Assembly (NCBI GenBank): GCA_963854835.1
Contig: OY978526.1
Location: forward strand, 90,904,140 to 90,968,139
Length of the DNA: 64,000 bases
Source of the DNA: Megamerina dolium
Taxonomy: Eukaryota; Arthropoda; Insecta; Diptera; Megamerinidae
Direction of reading: 5' to 3'
Shown: piece after piece, positions 1 through 11,342 of the stretch
Layout of the letters: each line of letters begins with the position of its first letter
Position numbering within the stretch: position 1 is the first letter of the stretch
Made by a program: the position numbers and the translations under genes
Notes under the pieces: model-generated
The model's database searches: none
Told to the model about the DNA's origin: nothing
The model's input: only the letters and a program-made list of their open reading frames with translations

Positions 1-1056
1 CATACATAATCACACTCAATTTTACGTGCAAGAATTCACAAGTGAATTAAGTTAGGTTAGGTTAGGTTAGTTGAGCTTAGGTTCGATGCAGGAATTTTAT
101 ATTCATGCTACCATCTGCTGCCAATACTTCATCTTCATCTTCATCTCAGGCCAAGCAATTTAACATTTAATCTTCATTTTATTCTACTCATAACGTTCTT
201 CTTTCTTTTTCTACTTATTTTGCTCTTCCCCCCGCTCACTCTCTCTCTCTCTCTCTATCTCTCTCTTATCCTTATTGTCATTCTTCTGTTCACAAATACA
301 GTGCTCCTCTCATCAATTAAATTTTTCTTCTTCATTGGAAGTATACTTTATGTGAACTTTAAAAATAAAATTTCTACTTTGGTTCAGTTTCTGTACCACA
401 CTCTTATTTAATATATTCTTCTTTAACTTATACTCTTTATCTTTTGCTTTTGTTAAATTTTCTATTTTTATTTTTTATTTTTTTTTTTTTATTTTTTCTA
501 TTTCTTATTCTTCATCTTGTTCTAATTCGTTGTTGTTATTTGTGATTTAATGTTCTACTTTCTATGAAATTGTTGAACTAGATCAAATAACTACGAACAA
601 AACCAGATAAAAAAAAGTATTTTTCGTTTTTTAATTGGAATTGGAAAAACAAACAGAAAAAATAGCGCACGTAAGTAAGTCCTTAGAATAGTTATGGAGA
701 ATTTGGTCATTCGGTTTGAGCGTTAAAAATATTTATAACGGCAGAACATAGATAGCAAAAAAAAAAATAGACATTGTAATAAATAATTTAAAATGATGGA
801 TTTTACGAGTCTAAGTGTTTAATATTCATGCATTAAAGGGTTACACACAAAAACACAAAAAAAAATAGTTCTGATTCACCAGACCAGAGATAAAAGTTTC
901 TACATTTTATAAAAACATCAGTTTTAAAGGGGCGATATTGGGTATGTGGTTGAAATGCTGGGGCAGAAGAACTGAAGGGCTGAAGGGTCATACATTTTAC
1001 CGAACTAGATGTGTTTTGTATAGAGGCCTCTTTAGAGGGTAAATGCACAGAGTAAA
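1..1056. other. Gene-free stretch, probably intron 3 of the tincar-like gene
   Basis: AT-rich sequence downstream of exon 3 of the minus-strand gene. It holds a (GTTAG)4 run near the start, a CT-rich simple repeat at about 237-268 and several T tracts. I see no exon or recognisable repeat otherwise. Confidence 0.5.
51..70. repeat. (GTTAG)4 short tandem repeat
   Basis: Four copies of GTTAG, the same pentamer as the ancestral insect telomere repeat TTAGG. Flies have lost TTAGG telomeres, and a LINE and a SINE elsewhere in this window end in CCTAA repeats. This is therefore more likely a retroelement tail remnant, although no element body is visible beside it. Confidence 0.6.
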
Positions 1057-1243
1057 TAAATATATATTTTTTTATGTGGCATTTAAAGACCCGATGGGCT
1101 CTTTGACCGAACTTCTCTTCCATTACTGTTGTGCGTGTTAAATTTTGGACAGTATTAGAAGGGACCTACTTATTTTAGCCGGTTGCAGAACCCTTGTGAC
1201 ATCACTTTTTCTGAGCTTTGTCACAGAGTTCTTTTAGAAGCTT
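1057..1243 (-). mobile_element. tRNA-derived SINE copy 1, 3' half (split by an RTE-like insertion)
   Basis: Read on the minus strand this matches the body and 3' end of the full-length SINE at 10182-10538, including the block around GAAGGGACCTACTTATTTTA and the 3' motif ending in a CCACAT-type sequence. The element resumes at 2201 after an inserted LINE fragment. The last 8 bases, AGAAGCTT, are repeated at 2201-2208 as a target-site duplication. No tRNA head remains in this copy. Confidence 0.75.
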
Positions 1244-2200
1244 ACTTACTTACTTACTTATGTGGCCATAACAACCGAATATCGATTTAGGCCGAATATA
1301 ACATGCTTCGCCAGCCATCTCTGTTCTTCGCTAGTTGGCGCCAGTTAGAAATTCCAAGCGCCGTCAGGTTCTCCAGTACTTGGTCTTTCCATCGGAGGTT
1401 AGGTCTTCCTCTTCTGCGTCGTCCTCGAGTGGGTTCCGAATATAACACCTTCTTAGCTGGAGCGTGTTCTTCCAATTCGCTCGACAGCCGCTGGATTTTG
1501 ATGCACTTTACTATGTCAATATCAGCATAAAGCTCATACAGCTCATGGTTGTGTATTATTTGAAACTCGCCACCAACACAAATAGATCCAAAAATCTGGC
1601 GTAGGACTTTTCTCTCGAAAACTGCAAGTATTCGCTCATCCGAGGTGGAAATTATCCAGGCTTCAGCGCCATATGTTAGGACAGGCATGATGAGAGACTT
1701 GTAGAGTGTAGTTTTCGTTCTTCAAGAGAGGGCTCGACTTCTCAAATTGCTTACTTAGCCCAAAGTAGCACCTGTTTGCAAGAGTGATCCTTCGAAATAT
1801 CTCCAGGCTGATGTCATTATTGCTGTTAATGCTGGTTTCAAGATAGACAAAGTCCTTTTCTACTTCCAAAGCGTAGTTGCCAACAGTGACGTGCTGTCCA
1901 AGAGGCCGGTACTCTTTGTTTGTTGACGCTAGATATTTAGTCTTGCCCTCGTTCACCGTAAGACCCATTCGAAGCGACTCTCTTTCCAACTCTGAGAATG
2001 CTGCACTGACTGCTCGCGTGTTCATGCCGATTATGTCAATATTGTCGTTATACGTCAACAGCATGACACTTTTGTTGAAGATAATGCCATTATGTCATAG
2101 ATCAGCAGCTCATATTATTTTCTCCATAATAAGATTGAAGAAGTCGGACGATAAGGAATCACCTTGTCTGAAACACCGTTCGGTATTAAACGGTGCGGAG
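1244..2200 (-). mobile_element. RTE-like non-LTR retrotransposon, 5'-truncated 3' end
   Basis: On the minus strand this encodes the C-terminal part of a reverse transcriptase with stops and frameshifts. In order I see a CFRQGDSLSSDFFN-like palm motif near 2180-2130, a degraded YADD box (reads YNDN, then IDIIG) near 2055, a MGLTVNEGKTKYL-like segment, then a VLTYGAEAW motif and the C-terminal GRRRRGRPNLRWKDQV / LGISNWRQLAKNRDGWR signature at 1690-1290. These motifs are typical of RTE-type endonuclease/reverse transcriptases. The 3' end is a (TAAG)n tail at about 1244-1261, and the 5' end is cut at 2200. Flanking AGAAGCTT duplications show that it inserted into a SINE. Confidence 0.8.
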
Positions 2201-2297
2201 AGAAGCTTTTCCATGGCAAATAATTACTGCTGGAAAATTTTTCAATTACTTGGCAACTTGGGTACCGTTCGAAAGAAAAATCTTTTCGATATCGATT
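2201..2297 (-). mobile_element. tRNA-derived SINE copy 1, 5' half of body
   Basis: Continuation of the SINE interrupted at 1243. It matches the SINE interior at 10376-10470 and 41638-41705, including the segment around AATCTTTTCGATAT. It ends before the tRNA-like promoter head, so the copy is 5'-truncated. Confidence 0.7.
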
Positions 2298-3491
2298 AAA
2301 AAAACTACATTATGTAAATAAGGTATGGTTTTACTACAGTTGGCAACTCAACCCCACACTATCAGCTGGTTAGGTTTGATTGCATGAAGTCAAACAAACA
2401 GACAACTAATGCAATAAAATAAGTAATAATAAAAACGTTTTAATAATGGAAATATTCACAAAGGCAGAAGAATAAATTTATGATTATGACAAAATTTTAT
2501 TAAAAAAAAAACTATTTCGTCATAATTAAGCGAACGCACTTACTATTCTAATATTGTAATTTTCCAAAAATCATACGGCATACATTACTGTGATCATTAT
2601 GATGATCCACCATCATAATCATAAATAATTAATTTATTCCCTTGTTATTTACAGACTCATATATACTACACGTACCACTTGTACATATATTAATTGCAAC
2701 TGGAATTCTGTTCTGCACTGTTGTGTAGCTGTGGTAGCAGGAAAACTTGAAAACTTCAACAATCTCATAAAAAAATACTCAGAGCGAGGAAGAGAGAGAG
2801 CGAGCATACAGAGCCATATACTCTTGCGCTCTGTTATCATAACAGTATACTTAAAGGATACAAGTTGCGTAGCAAGTAATAAGGAAACGGAAAAAGTAGC
2901 CATTAACCAACAAAACGTCTTTAGTACAACTGTCGTACGTAAATGAGCTTGTAAACGAAAATATGTATGGATATATAAGTATTCATATAGCGGTAATTTG
3001 AACATCTGGTTGCTTAATGCTCATCGGCTTTTATTGTGGATGATTTTTCCTCTGCACTATGCTGGTCTATGTACATAAGCTTGCACATCGAATGAAACTT
3101 AAATCATTATTCATGTGCTAAATAGCCTTAATGAGCGTATGTGTGCGAGAGTAATCGCATTTGCTCAAGAACCATATCTTTAAGATATACGTCGAGATTT
3201 TCGCACTCCAACCACTGTGTGAACATAGAGAGTGGAGCATCTAAATAATAGTGTGGAGTAAAATGGAGGTTTTCTCATTTTCCAAGATCTGGCTATGTGT
3301 GATTTTTCAGCTAATGTAATAATTAAAAACAACTTAACACAGCAAACACGCGTAGTCTTGGTACACAATTATAAATATATTATGCTTCTTTTGCTGATAC
3401 TCTTCTTCTTGTTGTTGTTTTTCGTAGTTTTGCATTTAATTGTTATTGTTTTGTTTTTGTTTTTATATGTTGATATTGGTTTTTATTTATA

Positions 3492-3531
<40 letters not shown>

Positions 3532-3655
3532 CATTATTATTATTATGACCGCACATTGTATTACATATTATATTACGCATTGGTTAACATATAGGTAAAA
3601 ACGTTGAATGCGACATTTGCATGCATAAAATTATTAATAGAATTATTTAATATTA
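2298..3655. other. Gene-free stretch, intron 3
   Basis: AT-rich sequence with no coding exon I can support. It contains the (TTA)n microsatellite listed separately. Confidence 0.4.
3496..3546. repeat. (TTA)n microsatellite
   Basis: About 17 TTA/ATT triplets with one C interruption. They explain the poly-tyrosine reading frame here, which is not a gene. Confidence 0.9.
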
Positions 3656-4838
3656 TAAGGTCTAGTAAAAAAAAATCTATTATTTTCAGAATGATCCGAT
3701 TTAGGTAAATAATGCACTGTTTTATTCGATAACTTGTTGCCATTTTGAAGGTAATTTCATAATGCCACTCTCATAGAAACCCTCACATTTTTCACCAGCA
3801 AAATCATTCGCCATAGACAGGAACAGGTAGTAATCACTTGGTGCCAGGTCCCGACTATAAGGTGGATACATAGGAACCTCCCAATCAAGCTCCCGGAGTT
3901 TCTGGCGAGTCACTATCGATGTGTGTGGCCTGGCCTTGTCCTGATGGAACACAATTCCTCTCCTATTGGACAAACCTGGCCGCTTCTGGGCGTTTGCTTC
4001 CTTCAGACGGTTCAATTGTTGGCAGTACAGGTCCAAATTAAGAGTTTGGTCGTAGGGGAGCAGCTTATAGTAGATGAATTCCTGCCAATCCCACCAAACT
4101 CATAGCAAAACCTTCCTGACCGACAATCCTAGCTTGGCCAACGTTTGCGCCGACTCACCACGATTCGACCACGACCGTTTTCGCTTTACGTCGTCGTAAG
4201 TGACCAACTTTTCATCACCAGTAACCATCCGCTTCAGAAATGGATCGATTTTGTTGCGATTCAGAAGCGATTCGCAGATGAAAATTCGGTCTATTTGGTT
4301 TTTTTTTTGCGTTAACTCGTGTGGCACCCATACGTCGAGCTTCTCTTTGTATCCAGCCTTATTTAAATGGTTCCAAATGATTTTTTGTGCAATGTTTAGC
4401 TCCTGGGCAATAGAAATAGTGCTTACATGACGGTCAGACTCGACAATTTCCATTATTTTATCGATATTTTCAACAATTGGCTTCCAGAGCGTGGTGCATC
4501 TTTGATATCAAAACTACCGGAACGGAATCGATGAAACCAAAATTACACATGATTGACTGTTACAGTATCAGGACCATAAACACTATTCACATATTCATCC
4601 ATCTGGCAGAAAAACTGTAAAATATGGAGTATTTTCTCTTTACTGGTGTCCATCTTTGAGGCGTGCTCAAACAATATTAAGTCAAGCAATCACAAAACTG
4701 CCTGAAAAGTTTATTTAGTATGAAATTCTATCTTTCTAACGCCATCTAGCGTAACCCCATCGCACTTATACAAAGCGAGATACAGATTACTAAAGCCATA
4801 TATTGGAAAAATAATGGATTTCTTTTTATTAGGCCTTA
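3656..4838 (-). mobile_element. Mariner family B copy 1, defective
   Basis: Terminal inverted repeats of the type TATAAGGTCTAGTAAAAA lie at both ends beside TA. The minus strand encodes a mariner transposase starting at ATG 4653. Recognisable parts are the helix-turn-helix region (SIAQELNIAQ), the WVPHEL linker motif, the first catalytic Asp in VTGDEK, HQDKARPHT with the second Asp, and LAPSDYY with the third. The D34D spacing typical of mariner is intact, but frameshifts split the frame (for example between about 4100 and 4036), and a segment after FAGEK is deleted. It sits in intron 3 downstream of exon 3, in the opposite orientation to copies B2 and B3. Confidence 0.88.
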
Positions 4839-6624
4839 TATATTCTAACAAGCAGCCGAATACTCTCTAGCTAAGCTGGATTAGATAAATAACATCATAT
4901 TAAATATATAAAATCATAGTTTTCTTTCGAATGTTGTATATATTTCAGAGAATGCTTGTATTAGCAGAACTCATAAAAACTCATTTTTACGAACGTTTTA
5001 CGATGTACGTACTCGAATGTATGTTTTGAAATGGTATGTTTTATTGTAAATAAATTGATGAATGGACAAATGAATAGAACTATAAAGGTTTGTGAATATT
5101 TATGTATGTAATATCCGTAGGAACTTGTACATTAGAGCTCTTAAAGTTCTCTCCTGCATAATTTTTGTCATAAAAACTCACTAAAATAAATTAATTATTT
5201 TTTTTTTTTGGAAGAGATTTTAAAAAATTTGAAAATTAAAAATTTTTATTCCATATTTTTCTTGAAATATTTCCGAAAAAAAGTCTTCAATACATTTTTA
5301 ATCCATATTTTTATATTGACTAAGCTTTATGGCAATCCAAAAAGAAATTATTTGCCATATAACAAAAATTTCTTTGTAAAAATATAAACAATATGAGTGC
5401 AAGTAGATGTGTTTCTAAGCTAAAACTATTTATATTTTATTCTTGAGGATATATTTTGTCGTTTTTTCAATTCGATTACAATAGATTTAGGCCGAATTTA
5501 CCATGCTTTGCCAGCCATCTCTGTTCTTCGCTAGCGAAATTTGTGGTACTAAATTTCACTAGTGGTCGTTAAAGACATGAATTAGATATAAAATTCTATC
5601 AAAAGCAAAACAATTGATACTTTTTTGGGAATTTTTTTTTTTTCAGAAAATCATTGCGTTCACAAAAAAAATATTCTGAAAATCCCATAAATTATTTTGA
5701 ACAGAGCCAATTTATATGGGTATTTTTTGATCATTTTATGAGCACTTTTCATGGACAACTTTTATGTTCGTATTACTATTTTATGATGAAGGTTTTAGGA
5801 ATATAAGTGTAGTATAAAATGGTCACACTAAACTAAGATAAATGTTTATATCTATATTCTATTTCAAATATTTATATGCTTATGAGCATAGAAACACGAA
5901 AATACATGTACATGAGCACATAGAAAATTCGCTCCCATAATTTTAACACATTTTTCCATATACCGTTGTTTATTCTTTAACAACCCACTAGCTCTATAAG
6001 TAGAATTGAAATTTTGAAAAATGTATTATTGAGCACTAAATGTTCATAATGAATCATGAAATCAACAATGAAAATATGTTATTTGCAAATAATTTTTTAT
6101 AGGTTTTCTTGCTTTGTTCTATGTTTCTAAACTCTAAACTATGTAGTGCATATATGAAGAATAATTTTTGAAATTTAGAGTATGTCGTATTAATAGAATT
6201 TTGCAAATTTGCCATTCATCTTAAACACGTCCATTTGAAATGGCTTGTAAATAAAGAATAAAATTACAGATTGATTTGGAATTTAATTAAATTAAGAAAA
6301 ATACAAATTATGACGACCTATCCATATATCTAGTAGTCATTTATATTCCTGTATTAAAACTTCATTATTGAAGGTTAAAAGAGATTTTCGGACGTTTAAA
6401 AATGTTTGCAGTTTTACTTGGTCTTGGATGATGTTTTTCACAAATGCCAATCTATCAAGCACACAACATATTCAAATAGCACAATATTCATTGCTGACAC
6501 ACACACACACACTGACAATCCTGACCACATAGTTCGCATTGGCAAATTTAACATTTCGTCAAAAAAGGATAACCTGAAAGAGTACCTATCAAAACAACAA
6601 ATTGACCCTACATAGTGTAATTAC
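4839..6624. other. Gene-free stretch, intron 3
   Basis: Very AT-rich and without coding signal, apart from a short RTE-like fragment at about 5483-5535. The donor site of exon 3 marks its right edge. Confidence 0.5.
5483..5535 (-). mobile_element. Short RTE-like LINE 3'-end fragment
   Basis: About 50 bases nearly identical to the 3'-terminal coding part of the RTE-like element at 1283-1335 (GATTTAGGCCGAATWTAMCATGC-type). No tail or duplication is evident. Confidence 0.6.
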
Positions 6625-6862
6625 CTCTTGGCAAGAGTCCGTTTTCAATTATACGCGCCTCAAGCAGCAAACGTGGCAACAGCAAACACATTGCAATCAC
6701 AATGTGTACAAAAGCTGCGGTTGGGCCACCATGTGTCCAAAGAGCTCGCAATGTTCCACCTCGTGCCTCCTCCTCAAGCCCATCATGTGGAGACATTGAG
6801 CAATGATGACGTTGCCGACTGTTTGTCGCCAATTTGATACCATCGTTAGCCAAGTTACCAAC
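6625..6862 (-). CDS. tincar-like gene, exon 3 (residues 190-268)
   Basis: An open 238-base exon bounded on the minus strand by an acceptor ending TTTTGCAG before 6862 and a donor (exon)AAGAG|GTAATT after 6625. It enters in phase 0 and leaves in phase 1, so it continues exon 2 directly. The 79 encoded residues begin VGNLANDGIKLAT. They contain SPHDGLEEEARGGTLRALW, then a hydrophobic segment AFVHIVIAMCLLLPRLLL that looks like the third membrane span, and end IIENGLLPR. Base composition is clearly less AT-rich than the flanks, and the frame has no lesion. I recognise this block from memory as highly conserved in fly Tincar proteins. The next exon is not found in 1-6600 and should lie outside the window. 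Confidence 0.88.
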
Positions 6863-7560
6863 CTGCAAAATGTCACAAAACAAAAAAATATACATATGTA
6901 AGTTAGTTGGGTAAATACAATTTAATATTTAGTATGTAGTATGTATGTAGTAGTAGCATCATCATCGTCATCATCATCCCACTCGTTGTAGTTTTGACTT
7001 TTTCACTGAGATGGAAATTGTATACTATGTGGACATATTAACTAACTTTTGTTGGTATGAACAAATGTCACTTAGAATCGTTTCTCGTTCGTTTGATCAC
7101 TGTTGTCGTTCACTCTTCTGTTTGATTATCACTTTGTACACAAACATGCATGGTTATTCTCTGATTAAATTCATATGTACAGGGTGTTTTTAGAGCATCA
7201 TATTTGTCAATAGGAATATGGCAAATTATAATGCAGTCAGTTATAATAAATATCATTGGCCATGTTGACACTGCAAATTGTGCAATTTTCAGCATAATAA
7301 TCATTTTTGTCAGGCAAGTTCACCCATTTTAGAGTGAATTGCATCCTTAGAGAATTTTTCAGAGCAAATATATCTGTCAACTGCACGCCTATATCATGTG
7401 TCATGTAATCAGAGCAGTTGAATGATTTGGAAGTGAATGATCACTATCTTATTGCCGTGATACACTCCCACATGCTTTAAAAAATTACTTTTGGGATTAA
7501 TAATTGGCATAAAACTATGTATGTATTATCTAAATTTCATTATGTTTATTTTATCATTCA
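6863..7560. other. Intron 2 of the tincar-like gene, left end
   Basis: AT-rich with a short ATC-rich run near 6960-6980. No exon or known element is visible up to the mariner at 7561. Confidence 0.5.
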
Positions 7561-8774
7561 CGAGGGATGTCCCAGAACTACCCGAACTGACATATAGATG
7601 GCGGTAGTAGTTTGAAAAAAATTACTTTGGTGAAAAGTGGCAATCTTATAAATCAAATGTTTTAAGTTTCAAGGCGCCACGTTGTTTAGTATTTTTTTTT
7701 TTTTGAGCCATCGAAAGTTAAGGACCTCTGTGAATTTGTAAACATGGAAAAAATTGGTCACCATTATGTAATTCAATACTTTCCTTTGAAAGGCCTCAGT
7801 CCAACGAATATTAAAGCCGAACTAGATTCTACTCTGGGGGAGTCTGCTCCTTCGTTTACGACCATAAAATATTGGGTGGCAGAGTTTATACGAGGTCGTA
7901 CGAGCTGCCAAGACGAACACCGTAGTGGTCGACTAATTGAGGTGGCCACGCCAGAAACGGTTAAGGAAATCCACAAAATGGTATTGGATGATGAAAAAGC
8001 TCTGTGCAAGATGGCTGCCGCGTTTGTTCACAATGGAACAAAAAGAACGTCGTGAAGATGTTTCTATAGAGTGTTTGGCGATGTTTCACAGTAATGAAGT
8101 CGAGTTTTTGCGTCGATTGGTGACCATGGATGAGACATGGGTCCACCACGTCACACCTGATACAAAGGAGCAGTCAAAACAGTGGACTGAAAGGGGAGAA
8201 TCGTGTCCAAAGAAGGCGAAGACAGTTCCATCTGCAAGGCAAGGTTATGGCGTCTGTTTTTTGGGATGCACGTAGGATAATTTTTATTGATTATCTTCAA
8301 AAACGAAAATCAATCAACGGCGAGTATTATGCTAATTTGTTGCAGCATTTAAATGATGAAATTAAAGAAAAAAGGCCGCATTTGGCGAAAAAGAAAGTGT
8401 TGTTTCATCAAGATAATGCACCATTTCACACGGCCGCTATTGCTATGGCCAAAATTAATAAGTTAAAGCTGGAATTGCTTCAGCACGCACCTTATTCGCT
8501 AGATTTAGCTCCTTCGGATTATTTTCTATTTCCAAATTTGAAAAAAATGGCATGGTTGTAGAAGATTTGCAAACAATGAAGAGGTGGAGTCTGCCGTACA
8601 TGGCTATTTTAATGAGCTACACAGTTCATACTATAAACAGGGTATCGAAGCTATAGAATATCGTTGGGAAAAGTGTATAGAGCTAAAAGGAGATTATGTT
8701 GAGAAATAAAGAAAAATTTTCCCAAATTTGTTGTGTTTTCTTTGTTAGGTCGGATAGTTCTGGGACCACCCTCG
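7561..8774 (+). mobile_element. Mariner family A copy 1, defective
   Basis: Ends are CGAGGGATGTCCCAGAACTA and the inverse of the same repeat, with TA at the right. The transposase starts at ATG 7744 (MEKIGHHYVIQYF). Family features are the SFTTIKYWVAEF helix-turn-helix region, MDETWVHH with the first catalytic Asp, HQDNAPFHT with the second and LAPSDYF with the third, 34 residues after the second. About 75 bp are missing near 7990 compared with copy A4, which shifts the frame, and a second shift follows near 8240. All three catalytic Asp codons survive, but no single frame does. The sequence resembles irritans-subfamily (Himar-type) mariners. Confidence 0.92.
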
Positions 8775-10169
8775 TACTTGAATTCGAAACTCTAAAAATA
8801 TAAAAAGACCCTTTATTTTTGTGTTTGCTTATGCCAAACATTGGCGGATTATGATGCAGTTACTTGCATTTTATGCTCACAAAACTCGATATTATTTCCA
8901 TTTCTAGCAGCGACCTCATCCTTTTATTGGTTTTGTGTTGCCAATAAAGTTTCTTTAACGGCATAATATAGCAAAACATTGAGTGATTTTCATGGATAAA
9001 GATAAAGTCGACAACGACGTAAAAGAAAAAAGAAAAAAAGACAATAATGAAGGATTGTATTATATGTACAAGTACCATATAAGCGGCAGAATATTAAGGA
9101 TAGAGTTTACATAGAGTTTTTCAAGCAGCTCAAAATTGTTTTCTGAAATTTGAAGAAATTCTTCTTTCCGTTACATACTCCATATCCATATACACAAACA
9201 ATTCTTATCGTATGTGCTCGTATGTAATATATGCTATATTGCGTGTGGGAAATACATATTCTTGAAATTAGTTTAGGGCTCTTGGTGTTTAGAGATAGAG
9301 ATAGAGAAAGAGAGAGAGAGAGAGTGTGATGTAAGCATATACAAGTATAGACGATATCATAGCACAGGCGAGGACACGAATGCAAATATTTATACAAAGT
9401 ATTCAGGTTGAAGTTTTACCAGTTTATCGTTTCGTTTTTCTTTTTTACAACGAGCGATATTCAAAGCCGTTCATTTTGCAATATTTTTAATGTAGGGATT
9501 TAAACTAAACACATACTCACACACACATGTGTATCTATAAATATGAAGTTGTATGCATTCTATGCTGGCTTGTAGTGAAACTTTAAAAACTTCTTCCTTC
9601 TTCCTGAAAAATGTAATTTCTTGTACTTGTATATACTTTACCTAAATATTTTGGTTGAATATCTTAAAATATTTGTATATAAATGAAATGATAACAAGGC
9701 TCATAAGAATTTACCCAAAAAGTTACTCGTTAGTTGTTTGTATCAATGAAGTAATACTTTCTCATATGAGAGCGTGTTTAGCATCTAATGATTCTGCTCT
9801 TTTTTTTTTTGTTTTTTTTTTTTTTTTAAGTTTCAAAGAGTATAAATACTAACACTAACATGACACAACACTAAATCCAGATAAGATACCATCCATACAA
9901 GCCATAATACAGACTAGACATTTTCCGTATAAGATCAAATCTATGCAAAAATGTAGACAACAAACATTTATTGCAATAACGAAGTTTTATGCATTAGAAA
10001 ATCTGCAAATAAGAAATTCGCAAACACGAAATTCCTCAACATATGATTTGAAGCACAAAAATCACTTGCATCAATAGCTTCAGTAGGGCGTGGAGTGCGG
10101 ATGAAGGGATCCATCAATTAAAACGCACAATTTTTTGAAATATTTTTTCATTTTTTTCTTATTTGGATT
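8775..10169. other. Intron 2 stretch without recognisable gene
   Basis: AT-rich with GA-rich simple sequence near 9296-9326 and T tracts near 9800. I see nothing else I can name. Confidence 0.45.
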
Positions 10170-10181
10170 TCGTTTTGTATA

Positions 10182-10538
10182 AAATAAATAAATAAATATG
10201 TGGCACTTATAAGCCTCGAAGGGCTCTTTCGCCGAGCTTCTCTTCCATTACTGTTGTGCATGTTAAATTTTGGACAGTATTAGAAGGGACCTACTTATTT
10301 TAGCCGGTTCCGAACGGCAGAACTCTTGTGACATCATTCTGTTTCCAAGTTTTATCACAGAGATCTTTTTTTATAAGCCAAGACAAATTGCTCTTCCGGT
10401 AGAATTGCCAATTGCTTGCCGAGAAGTGGGTATCATTCGAATTAAAAATCTTTTCGTTATTAAATTTGTTATGCTTCAGCCAGGGATTGAACCCACGACC
10501 TAAGGCCTATACACTAACCACTGAGCTACGGCATCCAC
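10182..10538 (-). mobile_element. Full-length tRNA-derived SINE, copy 2
   Basis: Flanked by a perfect 12-bp duplication TCGTTTTGTATA (10170-10181 and 10539-10550). Read on the minus strand it starts with a tRNA-like head from 10538. An A-box-like TAGCTCAGTGGTTAG lies near 10525 and a B-box-like GGGTTCAATCCC near 10490, which is the internal RNA polymerase III promoter layout. The tRNA-unrelated body follows, and the 3' end is an AT-rich tail with ATTTATTTATTT. At 357 bp this is the best copy in the window and the reference for the others at 1057, 41454, 44378 and about 59964. Confidence 0.88.
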
Positions 10539-10550
10539 TCGTTTTGTATA

Positions 10551-11342
10551 GATTTTCTTACATCTGACAGATCTAATAGATCTAATACATCTTCAAGAGC
10601 CTTAAATATAAGTCTCCAACGCCAAATGATATTAAATGAAGGAAAACCTCTGTAGTCTAATTGGGATGTATTGCTCCGCACTCTTGCCAAATGCATTTAA
10701 TTGTAATTTATCATTTTAAAATTCAGAATGACAATTTAATTCAGCTTCCAGACTATTAACATATGCATTAATTTTATCATATATTGGCCAATATTTATGA
10801 AAGTGGTAAAAGCATTCGATTAGATACTTACACGTTACGAATGTTAATTATTTTCATATACTAAAAATATTTCGCTCATAATAAATTCCACTTGTCACTT
10901 GTGGTTTTACCTTCCCAATGGGTATGGGCAAAAATATTTATAAAATCAATATTTTCGCACGAGTGAATTTTGCTCATGTCTTATTTTAAATGTCAAACAT
11001 GAAATGAAGGTGGTTAGAAGATGGATTGTCTGAAAATATTATGAAAACAAGGGATGCGGAAAGAGTGACAAGGGAAGAGGAAAAGATGAGAGTAAAATAA
11101 AGTGTTAACAAGTTCAATGCTAATGGAGTTTGGGTTTGCCGCTGTTATTTTTTATATTCTGTGGGTAGAATTTTTTTGTTTTTGGCTTTTTTGTGCTTGA
11201 ACAAGGATAATAAGAAAATTATTGATGATATTGTAGAATAGAATTCAAATAAAATAAAATACTTCGAATATGTATTATTCAGACCTTGTTTTTGGAATCT
11301 CCAACAAAATTGAAATTTTTACGAAATTTGCTTACACTATAT
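10551..11342. other. Intron 2 stretch without recognisable gene
   Basis: AT-rich with a slightly purine-rich patch near 11000-11100. No exon, element or strong repeat is visible. Confidence 0.4.

Noticed and set aside
51..70. Interstitial telomere
   Set aside because: Four units only; dipteran telomeres lack TTAGG, and CCTAA tails occur on retroelements in this window.
3295..3594. 99-codon frame ending in poly-tyrosine
   Set aside because: Driven by T-rich sequence and the (TTA)n microsatellite, with no domain or splice support.
6628..6837. Plus-strand open frames over exon 3
   Set aside because: Shadows of the conserved minus-strand exon, which has matching splice sites and phase.
7185..7205. 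CAGGGTGTTTTTAGAGC resembling a transposon end
   Set aside because: No inverted partner or second copy found in the window.
10470..10538. A functional tRNA gene on the minus strand
   Set aside because: The A and B boxes are present, but it is the head of a SINE flanked by a 12-bp target duplication, and the acceptor stem is not complementary.
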